Positions 21,977-31,662 are shown, numbered from the stretch's first letter. The stretch is 33,145 bases of DNA from Propionibacteriaceae bacterium (GCA_020846255.1 JADLEH010000293.1:1-33145); one strand, 5' to 3'. The notes: generated by a model from the letters alone, not told the origin. Translations and numbers: made by a program.

Positions 21977-23388
21977 TGACGGACGTGGTGATCATCGGTG
22001 GCGGCCCCGGGGGCTACGAGGCGGCCCTGGTGGCCCGGCAACTGGGCGGCCGGGTGACCCTGGTCGAGCGCCGCGGCCTCGGCGGTTCGGCCGTGCTGAC
22101 CGACGTGGTCCCGTCCAAGACCCTGATCGCAGCAGCAGAGGTGATGACCAAGATCCGCAGCGCTGAGGAGGTCGGCCTGCAGCTGGTCACCCGCGAGGGA
22201 GGCCTACGGGACGCCGTCGAGGTCGACCTCGGCAAGGTGCACTCCCGGATCCGCGCGCTGGCGCAGGCCCAGTCGGCCGACATCGCCGAACGGCTGCTCG
22301 GCGACGGCATCCGGATCATCGCCGGCTCCGCGCGGCTGGACGGACCGCAGCGGGTCGTCGCCACCACAGCGGACGGCGAGGAGACCATTGCTGCCGACAT
22401 CGTCCTGGTCGCCACCGGCGCCCACCCGCGGGAGCTGGACACGGCGAGGCCGGACGGGGAGCGGATCTTCACCTGGACCCAGATCTACGACCTGGACCGG
22501 GTTCCCGAGCACCTGATCGTGGTGGGTTCCGGCGTCACCGGCGCCGAGTTCGCCAGCGCCTACCAGGCGCTCGGCGTACAGGTCACCCTGGTCTCGTCCC
22601 GGCACCAGGTGCTGCCCGGGCAGGACGACGACGCGGCCAGGGTGCTCCAGCAGGTCTTCGAGGGCAGCGGGATGACCGTGCTCAACGGCAGCCGTGCGCT
22701 CGCAGCGACCCGCCGGGGGGACGAGGTCGTCGTCCAGCTGGCCGGCGGCGGGGAGGTGGTCGGCACCCACTGCCTGATGGCGGTCGGGGCCATCCCGAAC
22801 ACTGCCGGACTCGGCCTCGCCGAGGCCGGGGTGGAGCTGTCGGCTTCCGGCCATGTCATCGTCGACCGGGTCTCGCGGACCACCGCCAGGGGGGTCTACG
22901 CGGCCGGCGACTGCACCGGCGTGAACGCCCTTGCCAGCGTGGCAGCCATGCAGGGCAGGATCGCCATGTGGCACTCCCTGGGCGACTCGGTGGCGCCGCT
23001 GGACCTGCGCACCGTGTCGGCGAACGTGTTCACCTCACCGGAGATCGCGACCGTGGGCTGCAGCCAGGCCGACATCGACTCCGGCGCGGTGCGCGGGCTC
23101 GCCATGATGCTCCCGCTCCGTGGCAATGCCCGGGCCAAGATGCAGGCGCTGACCGACGGCTTCGTCAAGGTCTTCTGCCTGCCGACTACCGGCATCGTCG
23201 TCGGCGGGGTGGTGGTGGCGCCGTCGGCCTCCGAACTGATCCACCCGCTGTCCATCGCAGTGCGAAACAAGCTGACCGTCGACCAGCTGGCCGAGACGTT
23301 CACCGTCTACCCGTCGCTGAGCGGCTCGGTTGCAGAGGCTGCCCGCCGCCTGCACGGCCACTCCGGCGAACAGGTGATCACCTACTAA
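21976..23388 (+). CDS. lpdA: FAD-dependent NAD(P)H dehydrogenase, LpdA type, lacking redox cysteines
   Basis: A 470-residue flavoprotein of the pyridine nucleotide-disulfide reductase fold. VVIIGGGPGGYEAAL is the FAD GxGxxG motif, VVGSGVTGAEFASAY the NAD(P) motif, and GVYAAGDCTG the second FAD contact. Where true lipoamide dehydrogenases have GGTCLNVGCIPSK, this protein has GGSAVLTDVVPSKTL, so both redox cysteines are absent. The C-terminal His-Glu pair (HAHPTLSE) is also replaced by TVYPSLSGS. It therefore cannot be a dihydrolipoamide dehydrogenase; NAD(P)H:quinone reductase activity, as reported for M. tuberculosis LpdA (Rv3303c), is the best guess. Neighbours agree with that locus. GTG 21976 is at leaderless spacing. 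Confidence 0.88.
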   Translation: MTDVVIIGGGPGGYEAALVARQLGGRVTLVERRGLGGSAVLTDVVPSKTLIAAAEVMTKIRSAEEVGLQLVTREGGLRDAVEVDLGKVHSRIRALAQAQSADIAERLLGDGIRIIAGSARLDGPQRVVATTADGEETIAADIVLVATGAHPRELDTARPDGERIFTWTQIYDLDRVPEHLIVVGSGVTGAEFASAYQALGVQVTLVSSRHQVLPGQDDDAARVLQQVFEGSGMTVLNGSRALAATRRGDEVVVQLAGGGEVVGTHCLMAVGAIPNTAGLGLAEAGVELSASGHVIVDRVSRTTARGVYAAGDCTGVNALASVAAMQGRIAMWHSLGDSVAPLDLRTVSANVFTSPEIATVGCSQADIDSGAVRGLAMMLPLRGNARAKMQALTDGFVKVFCLPTTGIVVGGVVVAPSASELIHPLSIAVRNKLTVDQLAETFTVYPSLSGSVAEAARRLHGHSGEQVITY

Positions 23389-23562
23389 CCCAGCGACCCC
23401 GCCCCGCCCCCGGACCCCTCAGCGCCTCCCCGCCCAGCCCTCCAGCGCCTCCCCGCTCCCGAAAGCGCCCCTTGCTCCCGGACTTCCGGGAGCAAGGGCG
23501 CGTTTCGGGAGCGTGGACGGGGGGACGGGGACGGGGGCCCGGGAAGGGGGGAGGGGGCGGGG
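23389..23562. terminator. Symmetric bidirectional terminator region with 60-base palindrome
   Basis: Between two convergent genes. 23389-23453 is strongly C-rich on the plus strand and 23514-23562 strongly C-rich on the minus strand, so each transcript meets a C-rich, G-poor stretch right after its stop codon. In the middle 23454-23482 pairs with 23485-23513 (29-base arms, three internal mismatches around 23466-23468). CAGCGCCTCCCCGC is directly repeated at 23420-23433 and 23443-23456. The layout suggests Rho-assisted or hairpin termination in both directions. Confidence 0.65.
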
Positions 23563-24732
23563 TCAGCGACTGATCGAGCCCGGGTCGGCCAGCAAGGGTG
23601 CGAAGGCGAGGCCGGCGGCACCGACCATCAGCAGGTCCGCGCCCAGCTCCGCCGGGGTGATCCGGACACCCTCGAGCGACGGCGCGAGGGTGGAGGCAGC
23701 AACGGCGCGTTCGAGCGCCTCCGGATCGTAGGCCTGCAGGGTGGCGAGGAACCCGCCGAGGGCCACCACCTGCGGGTTGAGCACGTTGATGACAGCTGCC
23801 AGGGCCGTGCCGAGGTGGCCGAGCTGGCGGGCCACCACGGCTGCCACCTCCTGGGACCGGTCGGCGAGCAGGGCAGCTTCGAACTGGCCGGGTTCGGCGC
23901 GGGTGAGGCCGAGGGCTTCGAGCAGCTCGACCCGGGTCACCTCCGCCTCCAGGGTGCCGGCGATGCCGGCGGAGTCGATGACGCTGGAGCTGGAGACCCG
24001 GATGTGGCCCAGTTCGCCGGCGTAGCCCGAGGCGCCCCCCAACGGGATGCCGGCCGAGATGACCCCGCCGCCGATGCCGGAGGCGCCGCCGTTGAGGTAG
24101 ATCAGGTGGTCCTTGTCGCGGCCGGCCCCGAACTCGTGCTCGGCGAGGGCGCCGAGGGCTGCGTCATTGGCCACCCGGACGGGGTAGCCGGTGGCTGCGG
24201 CCAGAGGCTCGCCGAGGGGCTCGTCGTGCCAGCCGAGGTGGGGGGCGTTGCGTACCACGCCGTCCCCGGTGCGGACCTGGCCGGGGACCGCAACGCCGAT
24301 GCCGGCGACCAGGAGCCCGTCCAGCTCCACCTGCATGCCCGAGATCACAGCAGCGGTGATGCTGAGCACCTCGGTTGCTGTCGGGATCCGGTCGTACTCG
24401 TGCCGGATCACCCGGCGCACCTGACCGTCCAGTCCGACCAGGCCGATGGTGAGGACGTCGATCTCAGGGTTGACCGCGATCGCTGTCACCTCCGGCCGGA
24501 TGCCCACCACCGGGCTCGGCCGGCCGACCAGGCCGAGCGAGTCGGGATCACGCTCCTCGGCGAGGCCGAGCTCGACAAGGTCGGTCACCAGGCTGGCGAT
24601 CGTCGACCGGTTGCGGCCCGTGCGCTTGCTCAGCCCGGCCCGGGAGACCGGACCGGAGCGGTAGAGGATGCCGAGGGTCGCCGACAGGTTGGATCGTCGG
24701 ACATCCTCGGTCGTCCCGGTGCCGATGGTCAC
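23563..24732 (-). CDS. xylR: ROK-family transcriptional regulator, likely xylose repressor
   Basis: A 389-residue ROK (NagC/XylR) regulator. Residues about 12-58 (SRAGLSKRTGRNRSTIASLV then ELGLAEE) are the winged helix-turn-helix; the sugar-kinase-like part has GIGVAVPGQV, VANDAALGALAEHEFGAG and IYLNGGASGIGGGVISAG, then GYAGELGHI. The usual zinc motif CxCGxxGCLE after GELGH is replaced by SSSSVIDSAGIAGTLE, so the structural zinc site is missing. It stands beside a sugar ABC operon and divergent xylAB, so xylose is the probable inducer; this is contextual. GTG 24732 has GAGG about eight bases upstream. The 69-base gap to the permease gene means it may be read through from the transporter operon. 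Confidence 0.88.
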   Translation of the reverse strand: MTIGTGTTEDVRRSNLSATLGILYRSGPVSRAGLSKRTGRNRSTIASLVTDLVELGLAEERDPDSLGLVGRPSPVVGIRPEVTAIAVNPEIDVLTIGLVGLDGQVRRVIRHEYDRIPTATEVLSITAAVISGMQVELDGLLVAGIGVAVPGQVRTGDGVVRNAPHLGWHDEPLGEPLAAATGYPVRVANDAALGALAEHEFGAGRDKDHLIYLNGGASGIGGGVISAGIPLGGASGYAGELGHIRVSSSSVIDSAGIAGTLEAEVTRVELLEALGLTRAEPGQFEAALLADRSQEVAAVVARQLGHLGTALAAVINVLNPQVVALGGFLATLQAYDPEALERAVAASTLAPSLEGVRITPAELGADLLMVGAAGLAFAPLLADPGSISR

Positions 24733-24801
24733 CGGCCGTCACCTCGCTCGTCCTTTGCAGAATTCCGTGCCGAGGCTATCGCGCTTCAGCCCGGGCCGAT
24801 C

Positions 24802-26007
24802 TCACCGACCGCCGCGCCGCTTGTTGATCAGGTCGAAGGCCACAGCCAGGAGGAGAACCAGTCCCTTGATCGCCATCTGCCAGGCCGCGTCGACGGACAG
24901 GATGGACAGGCCCATGTTGAGCACGCCCATGACCAGACCACCGATCATCGCCCCGGTGACTGTGCCGACACCGCCCTGGACGGCCGCGCCGCCGATGAAC
25001 ACCGCGGCGATCGCGTCGAGTTCGTAGTTCTGGCCGGCGGAGGCCACGGCGCTCCCGGCGCGCGACGTACTGACGACACCGGCCAGTGCCGCCAGCATCC
25101 CGATGTTCACGAACAGGGCGAAGTTCACCCGCCTGGTCTTGACGCCGCTCATGACGGCCGCGAAGAGGTTGCCGCCCATGGCGTAGACGTGGCGCCCGAA
25201 GACCGACCGGTTCAGCAGGAAGTTGTAGGCGAGGATCAGGGCGGCAAGGATGATCAGGATGATCGGGGTGCCGGAGTAGTTGGCCAGCTGCCAGCACACG
25301 CCGAGGATCGCGGCCACGGCCAGGACGATCTTGCCCCAGAACGGACCCGCACCCTCGACCGGGAGCTGCAGCTTCTTGCGGCCGTTGCGGGCGGAGGTCT
25401 GGAAGAACACCAGCAGCACGCACGCGATGACCGCAAGGGCCATGGTCAGGACGTCGGCGCCACCCACCTCACCGAACCAGTTGGGGAGCCAACCGGCCCC
25501 GATGGCCACGAACTCGCGCGGCAGGCCGCCGATGGTGCCACCGTGGAGGAAGATCAGCGTCAACCCTCGGAAGAGCAGCATGCCGGCAAGGGTCACGATG
25601 AAGGCCGGGATCTCCACATAGGCCACCCAGAAGCCCTGCCAGGCGCCGACCACTGCCCCCGCCAGGAGTGCCACCAGCACAGCAAGCCACCAGGGCAGGT
25701 GCCAGTCGTTCATCGCGAGGGCCGCAACCGCCCCGACCATTGCCACCAGCGATCCGACCGAGAGGTCGATGTGGCCGGCGATGATCACCATCACCATGCC
25801 GATCGCAAGGATGAGCACGTAGGAGTTCTGCTGGATCAGGTTGTTCACGTTGCCCGGCAGAAGCAGCCGGCCGCCGGTGAGCACCTCGAAGAGCACGATG
25901 ATCGCAACCAGGGCGGCCAGGATGCCGTACTGCCGGAAGTCGACGGCCAGTTTCCGGGAACCGACGGGCTCGTCCACGGCCGGAGCGGTGGAGGTCTGGG
26001 TGCTCAT
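24802..26007 (-). CDS. Sugar ABC transporter permease (xylose type)
   Basis: A 401-residue permease of the RbsC/XylH family with about ten membrane segments. Family stretches include [40 protein letters not shown] (the conserved GGIDLSVG region) and [20 protein letters not shown] with [20 protein letters not shown], which mark the XylH/GguB subgroup. ATG 26007 overlaps the ATPase stop by four bases. It forms the transmembrane channel for the sugar delivered by the lipoprotein at 27621-28721. Confidence 0.93.
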   Translation of the reverse strand: MSTQTSTAPAVDEPVGSRKLAVDFRQYGILAALVAIIVLFEVLTGGRLLLPGNVNNLIQQNSYVLILAIGMVMVIIAGHIDLSVGSLVAMVGAVAALAMNDWHLPWWLAVLVALLAGAVVGAWQGFWVAYVEIPAFIVTLAGMLLFRGLTLIFLHGGTIGGLPREFVAIGAGWLPNWFGEVGGADVLTMALAVIACVLLVFFQTSARNGRKKLQLPVEGAGPFWGKIVLAVAAILGVCWQLANYSGTPIILIILAALILAYNFLLNRSVFGRHVYAMGGNLFAAVMSGVKTRRVNFALFVNIGMLAALAGVVSTSRAGSAVASAGQNYELDAIAAVFIGGAAVQGGVGTVTGAMIGGLVMGVLNMGLSILSVDAAWQMAIKGLVLLLAVAFDLINKRRGGR

Positions 26008-27548
26008 TTGAGCGCTTCCTTTCCCATGGTCATGAGGTACATGAGGCTTTCCTGGGTCGCCTCCGAGCGGGAGACATCGCCGGTGATGGCGCCTTCGGAG
26101 ATGGTGTAGATGCGATCACACATGCCGAGTAGTTCCGGCAGCTCGCTGGAGATCATCACCACTGCCTTGCCCTGTGCGGCCAGCTGGTTGATCAGGCCGT
26201 AGATCTCGTACTTGGCGCCGACGTCGATGCCACGGGTCGGCTCGTCGAGGATCAGGACGTCCGGGCCGGAGACCAGCCACTTGCTCAGCACAACCTTCTG
26301 CTGGTTCCCGCCGGAAAGCTTGCCGACGACCTCGGAGACGGTCGGGGTCTTGATGTTCATGTTGCGCCGGTAGTCCTCTGCGGTGAGGTACTCGCGGTTG
26401 CGGTCGATGATCCCCCACTTCGCGAACCGGGCCAGCGCGACTGCCGAGATGTTTGTGCTGACGGTGCCGATCAGGTTCAGGCCGTAGCGCTTGCGGTCCT
26501 CGGTGACGTAGGCGATGCCGTGGGCAACCGCCTCGTCGACCGTTGCGGTGCTGATCTCCACGTCGTCCTTGAAGACCCGGCCGGAGACGTTGGTGCCCCA
26601 GAGCCGACCGAACAGGCTCATCGCCAACTCGGTGCGTCCGGCGCCCATCAACCCGGCGAAGCCGACGATCTCCCCGGCGTGCACGGTGAAGGAGGCATGG
26701 TCGACGACCATCCGTCCGGTGTCGACGGGGTGGTAGGCGGTCCAGTCCTCCACCCGGAACAACTCGCGGCCGACCTTCGGCTCGTGCGGCGGGAAGAGGT
26801 TGTTGAGCTCGCGGCCGACCATCGCCTTGATGATGCGCCCCTCGGTCGCGTCCGGTTCGGACATGTCGATGGTCTCGATGGTCTTGCCGTCGCGGATCAC
26901 GGTCACCCGGTCGGCGATCCGGCGGACCTCGCGCAGCTTGTGGGAGATCAGGATGCAGGTGATGCCGTGGTCGCGCATGTTCGAGATCAGGTCGAGCAGG
27001 TGGTCGGAGTCCTCGTCGTTGAGGGCTGCCGTCGGCTCGTCGAGGATCAGCAGGGAGACGTCCTTGGCCATGGCCTTGGCGATCTCGACCAGCTGCTGCT
27101 TGCCGACGCCGATCTCGTAGATCTTGGTTGCCGGGTTCTCCACGAGCCCGACCTTTGCGAGCAACGCGCTCGCTTCGATGGCGGTGCGGTCCCAGTTGAT
27201 GACGCCCCGCTTCGAGCGCTCGTTGCCGAGGAAGATGTTCTCCGCGATGGACTGCAGCGGGTTGAGCGCCAGCTCCTGGTGGATGATGACGATCCCTGCG
27301 GCCTCGCTGGAGTTGATGTCGCGGAAAGTCGCCTCTTCGCCGTTGAGTTCGATGGTGCCGGAATAGGACCCGTGCGGGTAGACCCCGCTCAGCACCTTCA
27401 TCAACGTCGATTTGCCGGCGCCGTTCTCACCGCAGATCGCATGTACTTCGCCGCGGGCCACCTCGAGGGAGACCTCATCGAGGGCGCGCACACCACTGAA
27501 GTCCTTGGTGATGTCACGCATGCGCAGGATCGGGTCGCTGTCAGTCAT
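26004..27548 (-). CDS. Sugar ABC transporter double ATP-binding protein (xylose type)
   Basis: A 514-residue protein with two ABC domains, as in XylG, GguA or MmsA. First domain: Walker [10 protein letters not shown], signature-like [15 protein letters not shown], Walker [14 protein letters not shown], switch LISHK. Second domain: degenerate Walker [21 protein letters not shown]-like [10 protein letters not shown], signature [14 protein letters not shown] and an intact Walker [21 protein letters not shown]. Unlike the nucleoside ATPase in this window, its second Walker B is complete. ATG 27548 has GAGG eight bases upstream. A strong hairpin separates it from the binding-protein gene. Confidence 0.94.
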   Translation of the reverse strand: MTDSDPILRMRDITKDFSGVRALDEVSLEVARGEVHAICGENGAGKSTLMKVLSGVYPHGSYSGTIELNGEEATFRDINSSEAAGIVIIHQELALNPLQSIAENIFLGNERSKRGVINWDRTAIEASALLAKVGLVENPATKIYEIGVGKQQLVEIAKAMAKDVSLLILDEPTAALNDEDSDHLLDLISNMRDHGITCILISHKLREVRRIADRVTVIRDGKTIETIDMSEPDATEGRIIKAMVGRELNNLFPPHEPKVGRELFRVEDWTAYHPVDTGRMVVDHASFTVHAGEIVGFAGLMGAGRTELAMSLFGRLWGTNVSGRVFKDDVEISTATVDEAVAHGIAYVTEDRKRYGLNLIGTVSTNISAVALARFAKWGIIDRNREYLTAEDYRRNMNIKTPTVSEVVGKLSGGNQQKVVLSKWLVSGPDVLILDEPTRGIDVGAKYEIYGLINQLAAQGKAVVMISSELPELLGMCDRIYTISEGAITGDVSRSEATQESLMYLMTMGKEALK

Positions 27549-27578
27549 AGGTTCGCCTCGATGGAACAGATGGGAGCC

Positions 27579-27612
27579 GGACGCCGGTGGCGGTTACCCG
27601 CCACCGGCGTCC
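27579..27612 (-). terminator. Perfect 15-bp hairpin between sugar-binding protein and ATPase genes
   Basis: GGACGCCGGTGGCGG (27579-27593) pairs perfectly with 27598-27612 around TTAC. It lies eight bases after the binding-protein stop and has no T-run, so it probably attenuates or stabilises rather than fully terminates. The nucleoside operon has the same arrangement. Confidence 0.75.
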
Positions 27613-27620
27613 GTACTAGA

Positions 27621-28721
27621 TCACAGACCGACGTCGGATGCCTTGAGGAAGCCGGAATCGATCAACTTGCTCTGCACCTGGTCCTTGGTGACGACCTCGG
27701 GCTCGAGCAGGTAGGAGGGAACAACCTTGACGCCGTTGTTGTAGGTCTTCTCGTCGTTGACCTCAACCTTCTCGCCCTTCGAGATCTGCTGGATCATCGT
27801 GAACACACGCTCGCCGAGCTTGCGGGTGTCCTTCCAGACAGTCATGGCCTGCTCGCCGGCGAGGATGGCCTTGACGTTGGCCTTGTCGCCGTCCTGGCCG
27901 GTGATCATCGGCCAGTCAGGACCTGCCACGTAGCCGGCCGACTTCAGCGATGCCTCGATGCCGATGGCCAGGGAGTCGTTCGGGGAAAGGACGGCCTGGA
28001 CCTTCTTGCCGCCGGCGTAGTTGGACGAGAGCCGGTTGTCCATCTCGGCCTGGGACTTGTCGGACTTCCAGCCGGGGATGCCGATGGTGGTCCACTCGTC
28101 GTTGGTCTTGGGTGCCTTGCCACTGGGAACGACGAGCGTGCCCTTGGTGACGTAGGGGAGCAGGACGTCCCACGCGCCGGAGAAGAAGAACTTCGCGTTG
28201 TTGTCGTCGGGGCTGCCGGCGAAGGCCTCGAAGTTGATCGGCGTGGTCGCGGAGTCGAGCTTCAGCTGCTCCTTGAGGAAGTTGCCCTGCAGGGTGCCGA
28301 CCTTGTAGTTGTCGAAGGTGGCGTAGTAGTCGACGTTCGGGCTGCCGTTGATCAGGCGGTCGTAGGCGATGACCTTGATCTTCTGCTTGGCTGCCTCTTC
28401 GAGGACCGGGCCCAGCGCCGTGCCGTCGATGGAGGCGATCACGAGGATCTTGGCGCCACCGGCGATCTGGTTCTGGATCTGGCTGATCTGCTGGTCGACC
28501 TTGTCATCGGCGTACTGCAGGTCAACGGTGCACTTGGCTTCCTTCAGCTTCGCCTGAAGCTGCTCGCCATCGTTGATCCAGCGCTCGAGGCTGCGGGTCG
28601 GCATCGTGATACCGACATTGCAGTCACTTGCTGCGCCGCCGGCTGCGCCGGAGCAGGCGCTCATGGAGAGCGCCAGCGCGCCCGCCGCCAGTAAGGCGAC
28701 GAAACGGGTCTTTTGCGACAT
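27621..28721 (-). CDS. Sugar-binding lipoprotein (ChvE/XylF type)
   Basis: A 366-residue periplasmic-binding-protein-like lipoprotein. The signal peptide ends in the lipobox SMSAC (Cys23), followed by a short Gly/Ala linker. The mature domain starts CNVGITMPTRSLERWINDGE and contains QISQIQNQIAGGAKILVIAS and VIAYDRLI, typical of the ChvE/XylF sugar-binding group (PBP type 1), and LSPNDSLAIGIEASLKSAGY in the second lobe. ATG 28721 has AGAGAGG about eight bases upstream. It is first in its operon, is divergent from xylA, and is preceded by a good promoter and a candidate regulator site. Xylose is inferred from context; ChvE relatives also bind glucose, galactose and arabinose. Confidence 0.93.
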   Translation of the reverse strand: MSQKTRFVALLAAGALALSMSACSGAAGGAASDCNVGITMPTRSLERWINDGEQLQAKLKEAKCTVDLQYADDKVDQQISQIQNQIAGGAKILVIASIDGTALGPVLEEAAKQKIKVIAYDRLINGSPNVDYYATFDNYKVGTLQGNFLKEQLKLDSATTPINFEAFAGSPDDNNAKFFFSGAWDVLLPYVTKGTLVVPSGKAPKTNDEWTTIGIPGWKSDKSQAEMDNRLSSNYAGGKKVQAVLSPNDSLAIGIEASLKSAGYVAGPDWPMITGQDGDKANVKAILAGEQAMTVWKDTRKLGERVFTMIQQISKGEKVEVNDEKTYNNGVKVVPSYLLEPEVVTKDQVQSKLIDSGFLKASDVGL

Positions 28722-28820
28722 TTGTGTTCCTCTCTGAAAACCGTCGCGGGTCCCGGTTCCGCACCACCCTGTCCGGACCGGGCCAGAGGACACCCGAAGG
28801 CGCCTTTTGTCTGTAGCGGC

Positions 28821-28850
28821 AACATAACGTTTCGGGAGGGGCTTCCTCAA
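28821..28850 (-). promoter_or_regulatory. Promoter of the sugar transporter operon
   Basis: On the minus strand TTGAGG (28845-28850) and TATGTT (28821-28826) are spaced by 18 bases, giving a leader of roughly 90 bases. A GCAACATA motif, related to the one at the xylA start site, overlaps the -10. Confidence 0.6.
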
Positions 28851-28984
28851 CCATCTTGCATAACGATCTGATAACTCGGAGCCGTGTTTGTTTCGGTCAC
28901 ATCCGCCACCAGTGAGCCCGGGTCGGGGGTGCAGGGTCGGTGGGCTGCGAAGTCGCCTGGACGCCGCTGGCTGCCCCGCGTCCA

Positions 28985-29028
28985 TGGACAGCGGGGGAGG
29001 CGTGAGATAAGTTTGGTTCCGCAACATT
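28985..29028 (+). promoter_or_regulatory. xylA promoter and candidate ROK operator
   Basis: TGGACA (28985-28990), a 17-base spacer and TAAGTT (29008-29013) form a good sigma-70-like promoter. Directly downstream, at the expected start site, lies GGTTCCGCAACATT (29015-29028) with a GTT-ccgc-AAC inverted core. GGTTCCGCACCACC recurs at 28755-28768. A bound ROK repressor here would block xylA. Confidence 0.55.
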
Positions 29029-29059
29029 CGCTCATCGACGAGAGAGATTGGACGTCCCC

Positions 29060-30250
29060 GTGACTCTCACTCCCACTGCCTCTGACAAGTTCACCTTCGG
29101 TCTGTGGACCGTCGGCTACAACGGCACGGATCCCTTCGGTGGGCCGACGCGCAAGCCCCTCGACGTGGTCAAGGTCGTGGAGAAGCTCACCGAGTACGGC
29201 GCCTACGGCCTCACCCTGCATGACGACGACCTGTTCGCGTTCGGCTCGACCGACGCCGAGCGCCGCAACCAGATCGACCGGTTGAAGGCAGCCTGCGAGG
29301 CCACCGGGCTGAAGGTCCCGATGATCACGACCAACCTGTTCTCGGCCCCGGTGTTCAAGGACGGCGGCTTCACCTCCAACGACCGGGCCGTGCGCCGGTT
29401 CGCACTGCGCAAGGTGCTGCGTAACCTCGACCTGGCCGTCGAGCTGGGCGCAACCACGTTCGTGATGTGGGGCGGGCGTGAAGGCGCCGAGTACGACGCG
29501 GCCAAGGACATCCGGGCAGCGCTGGAGCGCTACCGCGAGGCCGTCAACCTGCTGAGCCAGTACGTGCTCGACAAGGGCTACGACCTGCGGTTCGCCATCG
29601 AGCCCAAGCCGAACGAGCCCCGCGGCGACATCCTGCTGCCGACCGTCGGCCACGCGCTGGCCTTCATCAACTCCCTCGAGCACCCCGAGATGGTCGGCCT
29701 GAACCCCGAGGTGGGTCACGAGCAGATGGCCGGGCTGAACTTCGCGGCCGGCATCGCCCAGGCCCTCTACCACGGCAAGTTGTTCCACATCGACCTCAAC
29801 GGCCAGCGGGGCATCAAGTACGACCAGGACCTGGTCTTCGGCCACGGCGACCTGCACAACGCCTTCGCCCTCGTCGACCTGCTCGAGAACGGCGGCCCGG
29901 CCGGCGGCCAGGCCTACGAAGGCATGCGGCACTTCGACTACAAGCCGTCGCGCACCGAGGACGAGACCGGCGTCTGGGACTCCGTCCAGGCCAACATGCA
30001 CACCTACCTGCTGCTCAAGGAGCGCGCCAAGGCGTTCCGGGCCGATCCCGAGGTGCAGGCGGCGCTGGCCACGGCGAAGGTCGCCGAGCTCACGGTGCCC
30101 ACCCTCGCCGAAGGCGAGTCCTACGACGACCTGATCGCCGACACCTCCGCCTACGAGGAGTTCGACTCCGGCGCCTACCTCGGCGGGAAGGGCTTCGGCT
30201 TCGTCCGGCTGCAGCAGCTGGCCACCGAACACCTGCTCGGCGCCCGCTGA
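29060..30250 (+). CDS. xylA: Xylose isomerase
   Basis: Interconverts D-xylose and D-xylulose; 396 residues, of the short actinobacterial class. Landmarks: [15 protein letters not shown], the catalytic histidine in [22 protein letters not shown], the metal glutamate and lysine in [28 protein letters not shown], and the metal aspartates in [22 protein letters not shown] and [13 protein letters not shown] 29060 is preferred; TTG 29048 would add four residues and lies right against GAGAGA. It is followed two bases later by xylB and is transcribed divergently from the xylose transporter. Confidence 0.97.
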   Translation: MTLTPTASDKFTFGLWTVGYNGTDPFGGPTRKPLDVVKVVEKLTEYGAYGLTLHDDDLFAFGSTDAERRNQIDRLKAACEATGLKVPMITTNLFSAPVFKDGGFTSNDRAVRRFALRKVLRNLDLAVELGATTFVMWGGREGAEYDAAKDIRAALERYREAVNLLSQYVLDKGYDLRFAIEPKPNEPRGDILLPTVGHALAFINSLEHPEMVGLNPEVGHEQMAGLNFAAGIAQALYHGKLFHIDLNGQRGIKYDQDLVFGHGDLHNAFALVDLLENGGPAGGQAYEGMRHFDYKPSRTEDETGVWDSVQANMHTYLLLKERAKAFRADPEVQAALATAKVAELTVPTLAEGESYDDLIADTSAYEEFDSGAYLGGKGFGFVRLQQLATEHLLGAR

Positions 30251-30252
30251 GC

Positions 30253-31650
30253 ATGGCCCGGGTGATCGGGGTCGACTCCTCGACCCAGAGCTGCAAGGTG
30301 GTTGTCCGGGACGCCGAGAGCGGTGTCCTGCTCGCCAGCGGCCGGGCATCCCACCCGGCCGGCAGCGAGGTCGACCCACAGCACTGGTGGGATGCGCTGC
30401 AACAGGCCCTGGCCCAGGCCGGCGGGTTGGCCGACGTCGCTGCGGTCAGCATCGGCGGTCAGCAGCACGGCATGGTCGCCCTCGACGACGCCGGACGGGT
30501 GATCCGGCCGGCGCTGCTCTGGAACGACACCAGGTCGGCGGCAGCAGCCACCGACCTGGTCGACGAGATCGGGGCCGAGAACTACGTCGCCCGCACCGGA
30601 GTGGTGCCGGTGGCCTCGTTCACGGCCACGAAGCTGCGCTGGCTCAGGGACGCGGAGCCGGAGAACGCCGCCCGGGTGGCAGCCGTTGCGTTGCCGCACG
30701 ACTGGCTGACCTGGCGGTTGCGCGGCTACGGACCGGCCGGGGAGTCGCAGCTCGGCCCGGTCCTCTCCGAACTGGTGACCGACCGCTCCGACGCCTCCGG
30801 CACCGCCTACTGGTCGCCGGCGACCGACGACTACGACCGTGACCTGCTGGTCCGGGCGCTGGGCCACGACGCGGTCCTGCCGCGTGTGCTCGGAGCCTTC
30901 GAATCCGTGCCCGGACCCGGCTTCATCGTCGGCCCGGGGGCCGGCGACAACGCTGCAGCAGCCCTCGGGCTGGACGCCCGGCCCGGCGACGTTGCGATCT
31001 CCCTCGGCACCTCCGGGACGGTGTTCGCTGCGACCACGACCAGGATCGGCGACCCGACCGGGATCGTCGCGGGCTTCGCCGACGCCACCGGCGGCTTCCT
31101 GCCGCTGGTCTGCACCTTGAACGCCGCCCGGGTACTGGATGCCGTGGCCGGACTGCTCGGGGTCGACCACGAGGAGCTCGGGCGGCTGGCGCTCCAGGCG
31201 GGGCCGGGCGCGGACGGCGCTGTCCTCGTGCCCTACTTCGAGGGTGAGCGCACGCCCAACCTGCCCGATGCCACGGCGACGCTCTCCGGTCTCACCCTCG
31301 GCAACACGACGAGGGCGAACCTCGCGCGGGCCGCGATCGAGGGCATGCTCTGCGGCCTGGCCGCAGGGCTGGACGCGATCCGCGGGCTGGGCGTCCAGAC
31401 CAGCCGGATCCTGCTGATCGGCGGGGCGGCCGCCAATCCCGCGGTGCAGGCCATCGCCGGCCAGGTGTTCGACCTGCCGGTGCAGGTGCCGGCTCCCGGC
31501 GAGTACGTCGCAGACGGTGCGGCCCGCCAGGCGGCCTGGGTGCTCACCGGGAACCGTCCGGACTGGTCGGTGGAACTGGTCGGCTCACCGGAGCCGGACC
31601 CGCGTCCGGAGATCCTTGCCGACTACCGCCGCGCCGCCGGGCGCTACTGA
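30253..31650 (+). CDS. xylB: Xylulokinase
   Basis: Phosphorylates D-xylulose to xylulose 5-phosphate; 465 residues of the FGGY kinase family. The N-terminal phosphate loop is [13 protein letters not shown], substrate contacts lie in [14 protein letters not shown] and LLWNDTRS, and the ATP-domain has [11 protein letters not shown] and [14 protein letters not shown] followed by [13 protein letters not shown] (the FGGY signature region). The start ATG 30253 follows the xylA stop by two bases, so the two are translated together. Slightly shorter than E. coli XylB, as is usual in actinobacteria. Confidence 0.95.
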   Translation: MARVIGVDSSTQSCKVVVRDAESGVLLASGRASHPAGSEVDPQHWWDALQQALAQAGGLADVAAVSIGGQQHGMVALDDAGRVIRPALLWNDTRSAAAATDLVDEIGAENYVARTGVVPVASFTATKLRWLRDAEPENAARVAAVALPHDWLTWRLRGYGPAGESQLGPVLSELVTDRSDASGTAYWSPATDDYDRDLLVRALGHDAVLPRVLGAFESVPGPGFIVGPGAGDNAAAALGLDARPGDVAISLGTSGTVFAATTTRIGDPTGIVAGFADATGGFLPLVCTLNAARVLDAVAGLLGVDHEELGRLALQAGPGADGAVLVPYFEGERTPNLPDATATLSGLTLGNTTRANLARAAIEGMLCGLAAGLDAIRGLGVQTSRILLIGGAAANPAVQAIAGQVFDLPVQVPAPGEYVADGAARQAAWVLTGNRPDWSVELVGSPEPDPRPEILADYRRAAGRY

Positions 31651-31662
31651 GGCCACCTGGTT

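Larger units (their letters stand above)
28722..29059. other. Divergent xyl regulatory region, no gene
   Basis: 338 bases between the sugar-binding protein gene and xylA. It contains one promoter in each direction and three copies of a GGTTCCGCAACAT-like motif (28755-28768, 28814-28826 partial, 29015-29028). No supported open reading frame lies within it. Confidence 0.6.

Noticed and set aside
21976-23388. Dihydrolipoamide dehydrogenase
   Set aside because: Both redox cysteines and the C-terminal His-Glu dyad are missing.
23815-26109. Open frame of 764 codons on the plus strand opposite the ROK and permease genes
   Set aside because: His/Asp/Gln-rich low-complexity translation typical of antisense frames in high-GC DNA; the minus strand carries clear ROK and XylH-type proteins.
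26520-28694. Open frame of 724 codons on the plus strand
   Set aside because: Antisense of the sugar ATPase and binding-protein genes; no family motif and no start context.
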